Shown here: piece by piece, positions 7,828 through 15,259 of the stretch | Layout: every line of letters begins with the position of its first letter | How positions within the stretch are numbered: the first letter of the stretch is position 1 | Virus record (IMG/VR): IMGVR_UViG_3300046522_000160 | Location: 1-24,207 of that record | Length of the DNA: 24,207 nt | DNA from: a virus | Direction: 5' to 3' (one strand) | Notes under the pieces: generated by a model | Databases searched by the model: none | What the model was told of the DNA's origin: nothing | What the model saw: only the letters and a program-made list of their open reading frames with translations | Translations under genes and position numbers: made by a program

Positions 7828-8075
7828 CAAATGTCGACCCGCACGATCACGTCGCGGTGGGTCCAGTACCAGACCACGGTCCCGTCAAGGCAACCACGGT
7901 TGGCATGGAACTCCAGCTTGTCGTATGTCATCGTCATCGGGTCGTAGTCGCGATGGTAGACGGCTGACGCATACGAAGGCCGGCGCATCATGCAATGGCG
8001 CTCACCCCTGGCCCTGCTGGCAGGCGGAAGTTCGCGAGCGTGTTCCTTCAGTTCGTCGATCGAGATTGGTCTCAT
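7827..8075 (-). CDS. Hypothetical protein
   Basis: This 82-residue protein begins MRPISIDELKEHARELPPAS and has a His/Tyr/Trp-rich second half (KLEFHANRGCLDGTVVWYWT). I do not recognise it. AAGGA stands about seven bases before the ATG, a good ribosome binding site. The ATGA start overlaps the stop of a tiny membrane-protein gene, and the end overlaps the next gene as TGATG. It belongs to the endonuclease-to-helicase interval, which in T7-like phages holds variable small genes. Confidence 0.7.
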   Translation of the reverse strand: MRPISIDELKEHARELPPASRARGERHCMMRRPSYASAVYHRDYDPMTMTYDKLEFHANRGCLDGTVVWYWTHRDVIVRVDI

Positions 8076-8167
8076 CTGTAGTCCTTCATGATTTCAAGCA
8101 CGGTGATCCAACCGACCCCTGCGATGCAGGAGCCGATCAGGACGAAGAAGATGGCAGTCGGTATCAA
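8072..8167 (-). CDS. Tiny single-span membrane protein
   Basis: This 31-residue frame begins (TTG)IPTAIFFVLIGSCIAGVGW and ends ITVLEIMKDYR, so nearly the whole chain could be one membrane helix followed by a short polar tail. Both ends couple to neighbours: TTGA with the stop of the upstream 80-residue gene and ATGA with the start of the next. There is no independent Shine-Dalgarno sequence. The function is unknown; the position two genes before the helicase does not indicate one. Confidence 0.5.
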   Translation of the reverse strand: MIPTAIFFVLIGSCIAGVGWITVLEIMKDYR

Positions 8168-8406
8168 GCGAGCAGGCCGGCCAGACGTTCGGAGACACGA
8201 CCGGCGCGTTCGGCTTCAGCCATGGCGCGATCACGCTCGTACTCAGCCGAGCTGGCGATCTTGTTGAACTTCATCGAGCGATTGACGTGGTGTTCCTGAG
8301 CGGCCTCAAGGTGACCGAGGGTCTTCTCAAGCGAGGACAGGGCCTTCTCGATGGACGGGGTGCGGAGGACGAGAGCAGCGACGGAAGCGAGGAGCGACTT
8401 GATCAT
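8164..8406 (-). CDS. Small protein with hydrophobic N-terminus and helical body
   Basis: The 80 residues start MIKSLLASVAALVLRTPSIE, a hydrophobic segment that could be a signal or membrane anchor, and continue as charged helices rich in Glu, Ala and Arg. The family is not recognised. AAAGGT lies six bases before the ATG, and ATGA overlaps the stop of the endonuclease gene. It may be an inner-membrane protein with a cytoplasmic coiled coil. Confidence 0.7.
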   Translation of the reverse strand: MIKSLLASVAALVLRTPSIEKALSSLEKTLGHLEAAQEHHVNRSMKFNKIASSAEYERDRAMAEAERAGRVSERLAGLLA

Positions 8407-8825
8407 TGGATACCTTTCGGGGGCTCATGGAGCCACGATGTTGGGATGGACTTGTCGGAGTAGAGAAAGCCGTGGGTCTCGCACCACATGCCGTATGTCG
8501 TCTTGGACGCCTTGGAGATGCGCGTCCGAGAGTTCGAGAACACGAACCGAATGTCGTATGCCGGGTGTTGGCTCTTGATCAGCAGATGCTTCTGCCGGTC
8601 TTCGGTCAGGAAGCGGCCCTTCGTTTCCACGATGATGCCGTTCGAGAGGATCTTGAAGTCGGGAGTGTACTTGGCCTTGCGAGCAGGCTTGACGTACTCG
8701 ATCTTCAGTTTCTCGTATTCGTATGCGTGACCGCCAGCGATGAGTTCAGCGGCCACTTTGTCTTCCAGACCAGACCGGAAGCCCTTGAGCTTCGCGGCCT
8801 GTGCCAGAGATATCTTGCGAGCCAA
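8403..8825 (-). CDS. Endonuclease I (Holliday-junction resolvase), T7 gp3-like
   Basis: This 140-residue protein is the counterpart of T7 endonuclease I, a dimeric nuclease that resolves four-way junctions and helps to break down host DNA. The catalytic set known for T7 is present: Glu21 in FRSGLEDK, Asp56 in YTPDF, and Glu67 and Lys69 in VETKG. RFVFSNSRTRISK and TTYGMWCETHG further match the family. Its length agrees with T7 gp3 (149). The start is TTG at 8825, two bases after the stop of the SSB gene, so reinitiation is likely. Confidence 0.95.
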   Translation of the reverse strand: MARKISLAQAAKLKGFRSGLEDKVAAELIAGGHAYEYEKLKIEYVKPARKAKYTPDFKILSNGIIVETKGRFLTEDRQKHLLIKSQHPAYDIRFVFSNSRTRISKASKTTYGMWCETHGFLYSDKSIPTSWLHEPPKGIQ

Positions 8826-8827
8826 GA

Positions 8828-9547
8828 TCAGAAGTCGTCCGAGCCGGCAGGAGCCTTCTCGTCGGAGCCGGCTTCACCAGCGTCGTCCGAGGTTTCCTCT
8901 TCGGAGAACCCGTCGTTGCTTTCGTAGCCTTCCTCTTCCTCGAAGCCCATGTCCTTGGCCGAGCGGCCACCAGCGGAGACCAGTTCAATCACCTGGACAC
9001 CTTCGAGCTGGAGCGAGACACCATAGGTGCCCTGGCCGGCGACGAAGTACGGCAGAGCGCCGCCCGACACGCGGACCACAGAGCCACCCCAGATGGCCGT
9101 GCCCTTCTTCAGTTTCTGAAGCTTGGCGTCGATCAGCGTCGGGTAACGCTTCCAGTCCTTGCCCTTCTGCGTGGTACCGGAGTGCTTCATCTTGAACTTC
9201 AGGATGATCTCGCCGGTCTCGTTCTCGTCCTCGTCGTAGACGTGGGTGAAGAAGTCCTGCTTCTTGGCCTCACCGAGCTTCTTGCGGGTGGCGACCGGGA
9301 GGGCTGCGAACTTCTCGAGAGCCTCGGCTTCGGCGACTTCCATCACCTTCTCGATCTTGGCGAGCAGCGCCTGGACCTGGGGATCACTCTCGACCAGACG
9401 AACCTGGACGGAGAACGCACCGCCCTCGATCGGGTACTGCTCCGAACCGTAGTCCGGATTTGCAGGGTCGAGCTTCGGGTACACGGCTGGGCCGCGCGGG
9501 GTGGTGATCTTGACGGCTTCAGTGCGCTTCTGCTTGTCGTTGGCCAT
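8828..9547 (-). CDS. Single-stranded DNA-binding protein, T7 gp2.5-like
   Basis: This 239-residue protein resembles T7 gp2.5, which coats single strands and coordinates polymerase and helicase. It begins with a basic region (KQKRTEAVKITTPRGPAVYP), has an OB-fold-like middle (FKMKHSGTTQKGKDW, then TAIWGGSVVRVSGG) and ends in a long acidic tail whose last residue is Phe (APAGSDDF), the signature of this family in which the tail and terminal aromatic residue bind partner proteins. AAGGA stands seven bases before the ATG. The intergenic gap upstream holds a copy of the recurrent TCTCCACT element; T7 also has a promoter before gene 2.5. Confidence 0.92.
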   Translation of the reverse strand: MANDKQKRTEAVKITTPRGPAVYPKLDPANPDYGSEQYPIEGGAFSVQVRLVESDPQVQALLAKIEKVMEVAEAEALEKFAALPVATRKKLGEAKKQDFFTHVYDEDENETGEIILKFKMKHSGTTQKGKDWKRYPTLIDAKLQKLKKGTAIWGGSVVRVSGGALPYFVAGQGTYGVSLQLEGVQVIELVSAGGRSAKDMGFEEEEGYESNDGFSEEETSDDAGEAGSDEKAPAGSDDF

Positions 9548-9564
9548 TTGTATTCCTTCGTGAG

Positions 9565-9583
9565 ATTGTTGCGATAGTGGAGA
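9565..9583 (-). promoter_or_regulatory. Recurrent intergenic element, copy before the SSB gene
   Basis: The plus strand reads ATTGTTGCGATAGTGGAGA; on the coding strand it is TCTCCACTATCGCAACAAT. It lies about 18 bases before the SSB start, in one of the few gaps. Close copies lie at 10817-10835, 15796-15813 and 15872-15889, with looser ones at 20484-20498 and 21304-21318. The CTCCACTAT part recalls the CTCACTAT core of the T7 promoter, so a promoter role is possible but unproven. Confidence 0.5.
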
Positions 9584-9586
9584 GGA

Positions 9587-9721
9587 TTAGGCGCGGCGAT
9601 ACTTCGCTTCGAGGCGAGGTACGTCGTGGCCTTCATTGGTGAGCTTGACGAAGAGATCGACCGGAATGTGCTGGTCACGCTTCCAGAGGATCAGGGCGAC
9701 TGCCAGGTTTCGGCTGGTCAT
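9587..9721 (-). CDS. Small hypothetical protein (44 residues)
   Basis: The frame reads MTSRNLAVALILWKRDQHIP and ends LEAKYRRA; it is compact, basic and probably helical. Its layout (short helix, polar turn with VDLF, second helix) could fit a small helix-turn-helix-like fold, but I do not recognise it. ATGA overlaps the stop of the 159-residue gene upstream. It is the last gene before the gap with the recurrent element and the SSB gene. Confidence 0.65.
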   Translation of the reverse strand: MTSRNLAVALILWKRDQHIPVDLFVKLTNEGHDVPRLEAKYRRA

Positions 9722-10197
9722 GCCAGTGCGCTCAGGGTGATCTTGTAGCCTTCGGTGGTCTTGTCGAGATCGACGACAGAGATGTTGAGGCCGATCTTGG
9801 CGCGGAGGTAGACGGCCAAGGCAGCGTGTACGTCCTCGTCGGTGACCGAGGTGAACAGGAGCGGCTTCTTGACCACCTGAGCAGAGGCGCGGGCCTTACC
9901 CTTCTCCTTACGGGCAGCCTCGGTGGCCTTACGTTCGGCGCGGGCCTTCTCGACTTCAGCCTGGGCCTTGGTGGCGTAGGGCATGGTGAAGCGGGACGAC
10001 GCGCAGTGGTAGACGAAGCGGCCGGAGAAGGCTCTTATCGTGTGACCGCAGTCATCGGTCATGTCTACGAAATCGTCACCCGTGAGGGGGTTACCTGAGG
10101 TCGCCGTAACCCTATAGAACTTGTTGGTGGACAGGTCGTAGGGGCCAGGGTTGATGCACTTCACGATGTCGCCGGCTTTGAGCTTCGGTGCGGTCAA
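9718..10197 (-). CDS. Protein with N-terminal SH3-like domain and Lys/Ala-rich linker
   Basis: This 159-residue protein starts with about 60 residues of small beta-barrel character (KAGDIVKCINPGPYDLSTNK through FSGRFVYH). The same pattern of a short hydrophobic strand, a GK/NK-x-Y turn, an acidic-Gly turn and FSGRF recurs at the start of the protein at 14574-15080. A charged, Ala-rich linker follows, then a C-terminal domain (VTDEDVHAALAVYLRAKIGL). The function is unknown; the N-terminal fold suggests binding to nucleic acid or protein. The start is TTG at 10197, eight bases after a strong AAGGAG, with TTGA overlapping the stop before it. Confidence 0.7.
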   Translation of the reverse strand: MTAPKLKAGDIVKCINPGPYDLSTNKFYRVTATSGNPLTGDDFVDMTDDCGHTIRAFSGRFVYHCASSRFTMPYATKAQAEVEKARAERKATEAARKEKGKARASAQVVKKPLLFTSVTDEDVHAALAVYLRAKIGLNISVVDLDKTTEGYKITLSALA

Positions 10198-10466
10198 ATC
10201 AATTCTCCTTGGATGTAGTCCTGGATGGCCGTGAACTCTGCACGCTTGCCGTCCTGCCCGTTGATGAGGTTCTTTGTTGCGGCGAAGACTTCCTGAGGAG
10301 GAATGTCGAGTGCTTCCGCGAGTTCGAGGAAGACTGCCGCTGCGCCCATGACCTGGATCTCAGGCGTGTAATCCTGAAGGCCGTTGAGCGTCATCATGAC
10401 TGCCGCCGCAACTTCGCGAGGCTTGGCCATGTTGATCTTGTCACGATTGAGCCTAAGCCGTGGCAT
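10194..10466 (-). CDS. Hypothetical helical protein
   Basis: The 90 residues begin MPRLRLNRDKINMAKPREVA and form a series of predicted helices (VMGAAAVFLELAEALDIPPQ). I do not recognise the family; comparable small proteins are common between RNA polymerase and SSB in T7-like phages. GGAGG stands five bases before the ATG at 10466, so this start is preferred over the internal Met13. It overlaps its neighbours by 4-14 bp on both sides. Confidence 0.7.
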   Translation of the reverse strand: MPRLRLNRDKINMAKPREVAAAVMMTLNGLQDYTPEIQVMGAAAVFLELAEALDIPPQEVFAATKNLINGQDGKRAEFTAIQDYIQGELI

Positions 10467-10557
10467 CGGGACCTCCGTTGTTGCTGAAGATGACGAAGGT
10501 GAGCAGAGCGACCAGAAGGAAGCTCAGAGCGTAGGTGAGTTGCTCCGGTACGCTCAT
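10453..10557 (-). CDS. Tiny single-span membrane protein
   Basis: This 34-residue frame (MSVPEQLTYALSFLLVALLT followed by FVIFSNN and a polar end) is one membrane helix with short flanks. ATGA overlaps the stop of the gene before it, and its own end runs 14 bases into the next gene. The coupling and the clear hydrophobic pattern support it. The function is unknown. Confidence 0.6.
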   Translation of the reverse strand: MSVPEQLTYALSFLLVALLTFVIFSNNGGPDATA

Positions 10558-10754
10558 GCAGCCACCTTGCGGAAAGCTTTGTTGCGCTGCATGGCACCTC
10601 GGGTGAAGTAACGCTCAGACTTGAGGCCCTCGATCAAAGCCTTACGGGCTTCGTATCGCTGATCTTTGTTGAGGCTGTTCAGGTCGAGGCTGATGTCGCC
10701 CACGGTAAGACTGTTGTGAGCCGCACCGAACCTTAGGGTAATGTTATGTTTCAT
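10554..10754 (-). CDS. Small basic hypothetical protein, first gene after RNA polymerase
   Basis: This 66-residue protein has an N-terminal beta-like part (NITLRFGAAHNSLTVGDISL) and a basic helical C-terminal half (ARKALIEGLKSERYFTRG). The family is not recognised. AAGGA stands eight bases before the ATG. It is the first gene behind the putative phage promoter at 10785-10803 and so probably opens the middle-gene transcript, in the position of T7 gene 1.1. Confidence 0.7.
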   Translation of the reverse strand: MKHNITLRFGAAHNSLTVGDISLDLNSLNKDQRYEARKALIEGLKSERYFTRGAMQRNKAFRKVAA

Positions 10755-10784
10755 CGTATGATCCTTCGTTGGAAATCGAAAAGA

Positions 10785-10803
10785 GCTAGGGGTGTCCCTA
10801 TTC
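10785..10803 (-). promoter_or_regulatory. Putative phage RNA polymerase promoter, copy 2 (middle genes)
   Basis: The plus strand reads GCTAGGGGTGTCCCTATTC, identical over all 19 bases to the copy at 23485-23503. It lies in the gap between the RNA polymerase gene and the next gene, where T7 has its first class II promoters. The recurrent TCTCCACT element is 14 bases further upstream. Confidence 0.65.
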
Positions 10804-10816
10804 CTCCACAGATGCG

Positions 10817-10835
10817 ATTGTTGCGCTAGTGGAGA
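10817..10835 (-). promoter_or_regulatory. Recurrent intergenic element, copy after the RNA polymerase gene
   Basis: The coding strand reads TCTCCACTAGCGCAACAAT. It differs from the copy before the SSB gene at a single base and starts immediately after the stop codon of the RNA polymerase gene, followed by promoter copy 2. Confidence 0.5.
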
Positions 10836-10838
10836 CGT

Positions 10839-13304
10839 TCAGGCAAAGAAGTATTTGGCTTTGAGTACCTCCTGTAGATCGAGGGTGCCCATCGGGGGCC
10901 TCGGTTTGATGTCGGTGTCGTCGGTGTCGAGAAGGGAGAGGAAGGTTGTCAGAACATCCCCTTGGTACATCTCGACGAACTCGGCACGGAGAGCGTTGGA
11001 CAGCTTGGTGGCATTGCAGGCGTGGGTGCCATAGCTGTCGTGGATCATGGCGAACGAGGTGATCCCCTGGCAGAACAGAGCGTAGACGGTGCGGAACAGT
11101 GCCGCCGCGTCGAGGCTATGGACAAAGTTGGGGCTCACCGAGGTGGCCTGCTTCGACGAGTTGATGTTGTCGGCCTCGTCGGGCAGCCTCAGTCGGATCA
11201 TCTTGCCATACAGCTTGGTCTTGATCAGACGGCTGTTGACCTCTCGAATGTCCTGGTAGGCGATGAAGCCCGATGGGGTCTCCCACATCAGGGGCCGGTT
11301 CTGCTTCGACATCTCCCTGGCGACACTCTGGAGCCACGCCATGGCATCCCTGGCAGCCACGACGACGTCCCCGATGCTCTCCCAGATGAGAGTGCTCAGG
11401 AAGCCGGTCGCCTTGCCCAGCTCGTCACCGAAGTTGTGCTCCTGCCCGTCCTTGATCCGCTCGGCCACAGCCTCCTGGACGTACTTCAGGCAGGACCGAG
11501 GGGTGCCGCCGTATGGCAGGACCATGACCGGACGCTTGGTGGTCTTCCGGTTGAGCCCGAAGTGGACCCAGCCTTCCGCCCAGCGCTGCCGATCGAATGG
11601 CGTCGGCTTGCCATCCTTCTGCATCTCGTCAACTACTGCATCAGTGCAAGCAATTAGACGCAGTTTGGCCATGGCAACGTCCGCAACACGTTGGTAGATG
11701 TCTTGCGGCTTCTCGCTGTCGGTGAGGTTCACCGCAACGCCACCGATGCTGTCTCTCAGCATGGCAGAGAAGTGCTGCAGGCCATTGCAGGAGCCGTCGA
11801 GCGCCACCGGGATGTGCGACACGAAGCCCTCGGTGTGCCGGTTGGCCCACTCGAAGCAGAACGACAGGAAGCACCAGGGGCTGTCGGCCTTGGTCCACCA
11901 TTTGAACCCGAGAGGGTCTCTGGCAACCTCGGCAATCAGAACCTCATGATCATCGACCCAGGCCACCCGATCGTCGAACGAGACCTTGTCCACCCCGAAG
12001 CAGTTCGCCCCGTGGATGGCCAGCCAGCGCTCACCATCGTCACCCAAAGGCAGACCCTCGGAGAACCGGAGCAGACCTTTGACGACGTCGGTGCCCTGCG
12101 GATGCAGCAGCGATGGGATTGGATACGCCCTTCCTCGGAAGTCGAGATTGTGAGGGAAGAAGATGCGCGGCTCATGCTCGAACCGGTTGACCACCTCCAT
12201 CAGATCGTTCTGACCTTTGCGGGCCAGCTTGAGGGCGTAGTTCTCGTTGTGGACGTCCCTCGCCTCCCAGCGCCACTTCTTAGCAGCCTCCAGGTTGGTG
12301 TCGATGTCGAAGGGTTTGTCCGGTAGCGGGATGTCGTCCAGGCTGACCAGCCCCACCTCCCCCGAGCCAACCGACATCAGATGCCGCATGACCGAGAGGA
12401 CTTCAGGATTGATCTGCCATGCCGTGCCCTGGATGGCGTTGAGGCCGTCGTAGATGACACTGAGGTCGGCACCCTCCAGCAGCCGGCGATGCTCCTGCCT
12501 GGACCGCTTGACGAGCGGCAGTGGCCGGATGGCATTCGAGAAGTACCCGCCGCCACTGAGGCCGGCCCATGGTTTCGGCTGGATGATCATCGGCATGAAG
12601 AACTGAGCCAGCTCCTCGCCTTTGAGCGCTGCTGCCTCGACCCACTTGGCAGCCTTCTCGGTGATCTGGACGACATATTGGTCGACCCTGACATCCTTGT
12701 CGGCGCTGTCTGCCCCGGTGAGGATCTCGGCCAGGACTGTGGTGTCGCAGAACAGCTCGATCATCTTGAAGCCGAGGTGCAGCCGATCGGTGCCGGCCCA
12801 GCGATCCCACGGCACGTTGTACTTGCCCATTGCGTAGGCCAGCACGGTGCGTTTGTGAGCCTCGGTGGCCCCATCCTTCGACAGGCGATCCTCCACCAGC
12901 CGGAACTGGTCTCGGTGCTCGATCTCGAACTTGCTGAAGCGAGCCTCATCCTCGATCCCCGCCGCGACGAGCCGTGCCAGGGTGGTGTAGCCGACTGCCT
13001 TCTTCGACATGAGCCGGTTGAGGACGATGCGGGTGACGATCAGGGACACGGCCCCGTAGTTCATGCCCTTGATCAGCTTGGCGGCGACCGCCTTGGGCCC
13101 AGGCCGACCCGAGTAGACATCGTCGACGAAGGCCTCGATAGCCTCCGCTAGTGGTGTGATGGCCCGCTTGACGAGGACTGAGCCGCTGTCCGTCTGGGAC
13201 GCACGGTTCTGGTCCATGTTCTTCTCGTAGCGAACGCGGAACCTCTCGCTGCCGAGGCCGGCCATGGTGATCTCAAGTTGGATTTGGCGTTCGTATGGTG
13301 TCAA
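10839..13304 (-). CDS. Phage single-subunit DNA-directed RNA polymerase, T7 gp1-like
   Basis: This 821-residue enzyme transcribes the middle and late phage genes from its own promoters. The polymerase core is clear: LDGSCNGLQHFSAMLRD with catalytic Asp503, KTTKRPVMVLPYGG with Lys590, FVHSLDAAALF, and MIHDSYGTHA with catalytic Asp756; it ends KYFFA, in line with the C-terminal Phe-Ala foot of T7 RNA polymerase. It is about 60 residues shorter than T7 gp1 (883), mainly in the N-terminal promoter-binding part. The start is TTG at 13304, preceded by GAGGGG; TTGA overlaps the stop of the 57-residue gene upstream. A large block of genes, among them integrase and early genes, is read before it, so early transcription presumably depends on host RNA polymerase. 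Confidence 0.97.
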   Translation of the reverse strand: MTPYERQIQLEITMAGLGSERFRVRYEKNMDQNRASQTDSGSVLVKRAITPLAEAIEAFVDDVYSGRPGPKAVAAKLIKGMNYGAVSLIVTRIVLNRLMSKKAVGYTTLARLVAAGIEDEARFSKFEIEHRDQFRLVEDRLSKDGATEAHKRTVLAYAMGKYNVPWDRWAGTDRLHLGFKMIELFCDTTVLAEILTGADSADKDVRVDQYVVQITEKAAKWVEAAALKGEELAQFFMPMIIQPKPWAGLSGGGYFSNAIRPLPLVKRSRQEHRRLLEGADLSVIYDGLNAIQGTAWQINPEVLSVMRHLMSVGSGEVGLVSLDDIPLPDKPFDIDTNLEAAKKWRWEARDVHNENYALKLARKGQNDLMEVVNRFEHEPRIFFPHNLDFRGRAYPIPSLLHPQGTDVVKGLLRFSEGLPLGDDGERWLAIHGANCFGVDKVSFDDRVAWVDDHEVLIAEVARDPLGFKWWTKADSPWCFLSFCFEWANRHTEGFVSHIPVALDGSCNGLQHFSAMLRDSIGGVAVNLTDSEKPQDIYQRVADVAMAKLRLIACTDAVVDEMQKDGKPTPFDRQRWAEGWVHFGLNRKTTKRPVMVLPYGGTPRSCLKYVQEAVAERIKDGQEHNFGDELGKATGFLSTLIWESIGDVVVAARDAMAWLQSVAREMSKQNRPLMWETPSGFIAYQDIREVNSRLIKTKLYGKMIRLRLPDEADNINSSKQATSVSPNFVHSLDAAALFRTVYALFCQGITSFAMIHDSYGTHACNATKLSNALRAEFVEMYQGDVLTTFLSLLDTDDTDIKPRPPMGTLDLQEVLKAKYFFA

Positions 13305-13474
13305 CGGTACCCCTCAATTGCCATCCGAGCCTGGGTGTCGAGATCAGGCACGTATCGGTAGGAGATCACGAACCCCAGGAAGCAGTCGCGCTCGACCTCG
13401 ATCGAGTACCCTGGTGGTGCGGGTGGCGGATCTACGAAACCCCAGAGGGGCTTCCATTCTGGATCAGGTGTCAT
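13301..13474 (-). CDS. Small hypothetical protein upstream of RNA polymerase
   Basis: The frame encodes 57 residues: MTPDPEWKPLWGFVDPPPAP, then GYSIEVERDCFLGFVISYRY and a helical end. It is Pro-rich at the start and beta-like in the middle. AAAGGA lies six bases before the ATG, and start (TGATG) and stop (TTGA) are coupled to the neighbours. The family is not recognised. Confidence 0.7.
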   Translation of the reverse strand: MTPDPEWKPLWGFVDPPPAPPGYSIEVERDCFLGFVISYRYVPDLDTQARMAIEGYR

Positions 13475-13731
13475 CAGCGTCCTTTGTTGGCCCGATCGAC
13501 TGCCCGAAAGACAGCCTCAATGAACAGCCGGTCCTTGAGCATGTAGTCAACCGTGGGGTACTGGACGCCAAAGTGCTCACGACCGATCGACCGACCAGGG
13601 CACTCAGTCTTTTGCTCTAGGTCCCGCCAAGCCGCCGTAGCCGCGATGGCATCGTCGGCTCGCTGCGCCTTCTCCAGCGTGGAATGGATACCGCCCTTGA
13701 CGTCGGCGTATGCTGTGATTGCTTTAGCCAC
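13474..13731 (-). CDS. Hypothetical protein
   Basis: This 85-residue protein is helical and Ala-rich (ITAYADVKGGIHSTLEKAQR) with a second half containing GREHFGVQYPTVDYMLKDRL. The family is not recognised. The start is GTG at 13731, five bases after GGAAAG, inside the last codons of the preceding gene. It lies in the early-to-RNA-polymerase interval. Confidence 0.7.
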   Translation of the reverse strand: MAKAITAYADVKGGIHSTLEKAQRADDAIAATAAWRDLEQKTECPGRSIGREHFGVQYPTVDYMLKDRLFIEAVFRAVDRANKGR

Positions 13732-13900
13732 TGGTTCTTTCCATAAAGACGCGCTCGGTCATCTCTCGACCACCTTGCGCAACGATCTTGTTCGAGTGCC
13801 AGACCGTGAAGTCATCCCGCTTGGGATGCGTGGTCCAGCGATGGAGGCCCCGCTGCTTGATCACCAGCAGCTCGCCAGAGTGGACGTAGGCGTCCTTCAT
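13724..13900 (-). CDS. Small basic hypothetical protein
   Basis: The 58 residues read MKDAYVHSGELLVIKQRGLH and continue RWTTHPKRDDFTVWHSNKIV. They are rich in His, Arg and Lys, with a strand-turn-strand character. ATGA overlaps the stop of the putative oxygenase gene. There is no similarity that I recognise. Confidence 0.65.
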   Translation of the reverse strand: MKDAYVHSGELLVIKQRGLHRWTTHPKRDDFTVWHSNKIVAQGGREMTERVFMERTSG

Positions 13901-14577
13901 GCGGCCTGCGGGCAGTTGCGTTCGGCTTGGCGTTCTACGGTCGGCCTGGGGTGATCAATAAGCAGCGGGTGATGGTTGATCGAGTTGCCAAGCTGGACGT
14001 AGGGCTTGTCGGAGATCGACACCTTGAGGAAGGCCCGCTTGCCGCTCTCGACGTTCTTGGAGACGCGATGGATGTGCGTCTGGTCGAGCCGGTAGAGGTG
14101 GTTGACCTTGGCGTGTTCGAGGCGCTCGGTGCCATACAGCATGGTAGGGTCTGCGATGACCTGGAACTGCCTGAGGGACTCCGCATGGTCGGCGGCGACA
14201 GGGTACGGGTTACGGGTGATGAAGAACTCGGTCGGGTTCCGATCGGCCCAGATGTAGTTCAGGTCCTCCGTCAGGAAGCCGTCGCTGTGCCAGCCAGGGC
14301 GGTTGCCTGGGGCGTCTGGGGTGACGTGGGTGATCTTGACCGAGAGGTAGACGTAGCTGTCGTCCCACTTGTTACCGCCGTATGAGAGGTAGACGTCGTC
14401 GCGGACAGCGGTGATGAGCCTGAGGTACTTATCAAGCTGCGCAGGGACCATAGTCCAGACCTCCCCAGGCATCTTGATCGGGAGGTACAACCAGAACATC
14501 ATCTCGGACGTGTCGAGCTTGAACTCGCCCAGGTCGACCGGAGCGGCACCATAGATTGCGGGGGTGAATTTGGTCAT
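13897..14577 (-). CDS. Putative Fe(II)/2-oxoglutarate-dependent oxygenase-like protein
   Basis: This 226-residue protein carries the residue spacing of the double-stranded beta-helix oxygenases: His97-x-Asp99 in NRPGWHSDGF, a distal His170 in LDQTHIHRV, and Arg181 eleven residues later in KRAFLKVSIS, where these enzymes bind 2-oxoglutarate. Beta-strand-like segments surround the motifs (YVYLSVKITHVTP before, FLKVSISDKPYVQLG after). Phage members can modify nucleotides, DNA or proteins, but no substrate can be deduced here. The ATG at 14577 is chosen because GAGGA stands eight bases upstream and ATGA overlaps the stop of the previous gene; a longer frame to 14745 would only read that gene out of frame. 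It could also be a non-catalytic relative of the fold. Confidence 0.5.
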   Translation of the reverse strand: MTKFTPAIYGAAPVDLGEFKLDTSEMMFWLYLPIKMPGEVWTMVPAQLDKYLRLITAVRDDVYLSYGGNKWDDSYVYLSVKITHVTPDAPGNRPGWHSDGFLTEDLNYIWADRNPTEFFITRNPYPVAADHAESLRQFQVIADPTMLYGTERLEHAKVNHLYRLDQTHIHRVSKNVESGKRAFLKVSISDKPYVQLGNSINHHPLLIDHPRPTVERQAERNCPQAA

Positions 14578-15080
14578 GCTTTGTCCTCGAATACGTAGAG
14601 ACCCAGCTCCTGCTGCACGAAGATCGGATAGAAACCGACGTAGCTGGAGGTGTCGAAGGTGTCGGGAATGGTGGCCCCGGTCTTGAAGGCGCGGAAGAAG
14701 CGCTCCTCTGTGGGCTTGCGGAGATCGACCACAGCCCAAACCCATGAGAAGCCATCGATATGTGCGATGCGAATGATCTCAGCGCCGGTGGGTAGGTTCA
14801 GCCTGAAGCGTTCAAGCGCCGGGATGCCGTACTTGAAGATCGTCCGGCCCATGGGGTTGGCCATCTGAGGTCCCCGCGAGGCGTCCCACTGGTGGCCTTC
14901 TGGTTTCGCTGGTGCCTCGGTGGCCTTGACGCGACCCACCACATCGAACCGGCCCCTGAAGTATGACATTCGATCACCCCGGTCATTGTGTACGGTGTAC
15001 TTGCCGTTCATAGCCGCGAGGACTTTGTATTCCTTACCTTCGGTCAGCCAGCGGCTGCCGGCGGTGCAGATGACGTTCAT
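14574..15080 (-). CDS. SH3-like domain fused to a DUF7352-like domain
   Basis: The 168-residue protein has an N-terminal barrel-like domain (ICTAGSRWLTEGKEYKVL through FRGRFDVV, residues 4-48) similar in pattern to that of the protein at 9718-10197. A linker rich in Pro and Ala follows. The C-terminal half (FKYGIPALERFRLNLPTGAE, then WVWAVVDLRKPTEERFFRAF, then TSSYVGFYPIF to LYVFE) matches the pattern I know as DUF7352, a small phage domain of unknown function. The ATG has AAGG about nine bases upstream and is overlapped by the stop of the preceding gene. Confidence 0.65.
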   Translation of the reverse strand: MNVICTAGSRWLTEGKEYKVLAAMNGKYTVHNDRGDRMSYFRGRFDVVGRVKATEAPAKPEGHQWDASRGPQMANPMGRTIFKYGIPALERFRLNLPTGAEIIRIAHIDGFSWVWAVVDLRKPTEERFFRAFKTGATIPDTFDTSSYVGFYPIFVQQELGLYVFEDKA

Positions 15081-15259
15081 CGTGTTGCCCTTACAAAGAG
15101 GATCAGAGGCGCGATGAAGTAGGAACCATCGGCGTGTCTGACGAAGTAGTCGTTGACCCCGCCATAGGGATTGGACCCATGGCAGGACGTGCGTGTCTTG
15201 AAGGCAGCCGGCTGGTCACCCTTGAGACGGACGGAGCTGATCAGGCATCGTGGGTTCAT
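15077..15259 (-). CDS. Small basic hypothetical protein
   Basis: The 60 residues begin MNPRCLISSVRLKGDQPAAF and end GSYFIAPLILFVRATR; it contains two Cys and a hydrophobic C-terminal strand or helix. ATGA overlaps the stop of the secreted or membrane protein gene upstream, and its TGA overlaps the ATG of the DUF7352-like gene. The family is not recognised. Confidence 0.65.
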   Translation of the reverse strand: MNPRCLISSVRLKGDQPAAFKTRTSCHGSNPYGGVNDYFVRHADGSYFIAPLILFVRATR

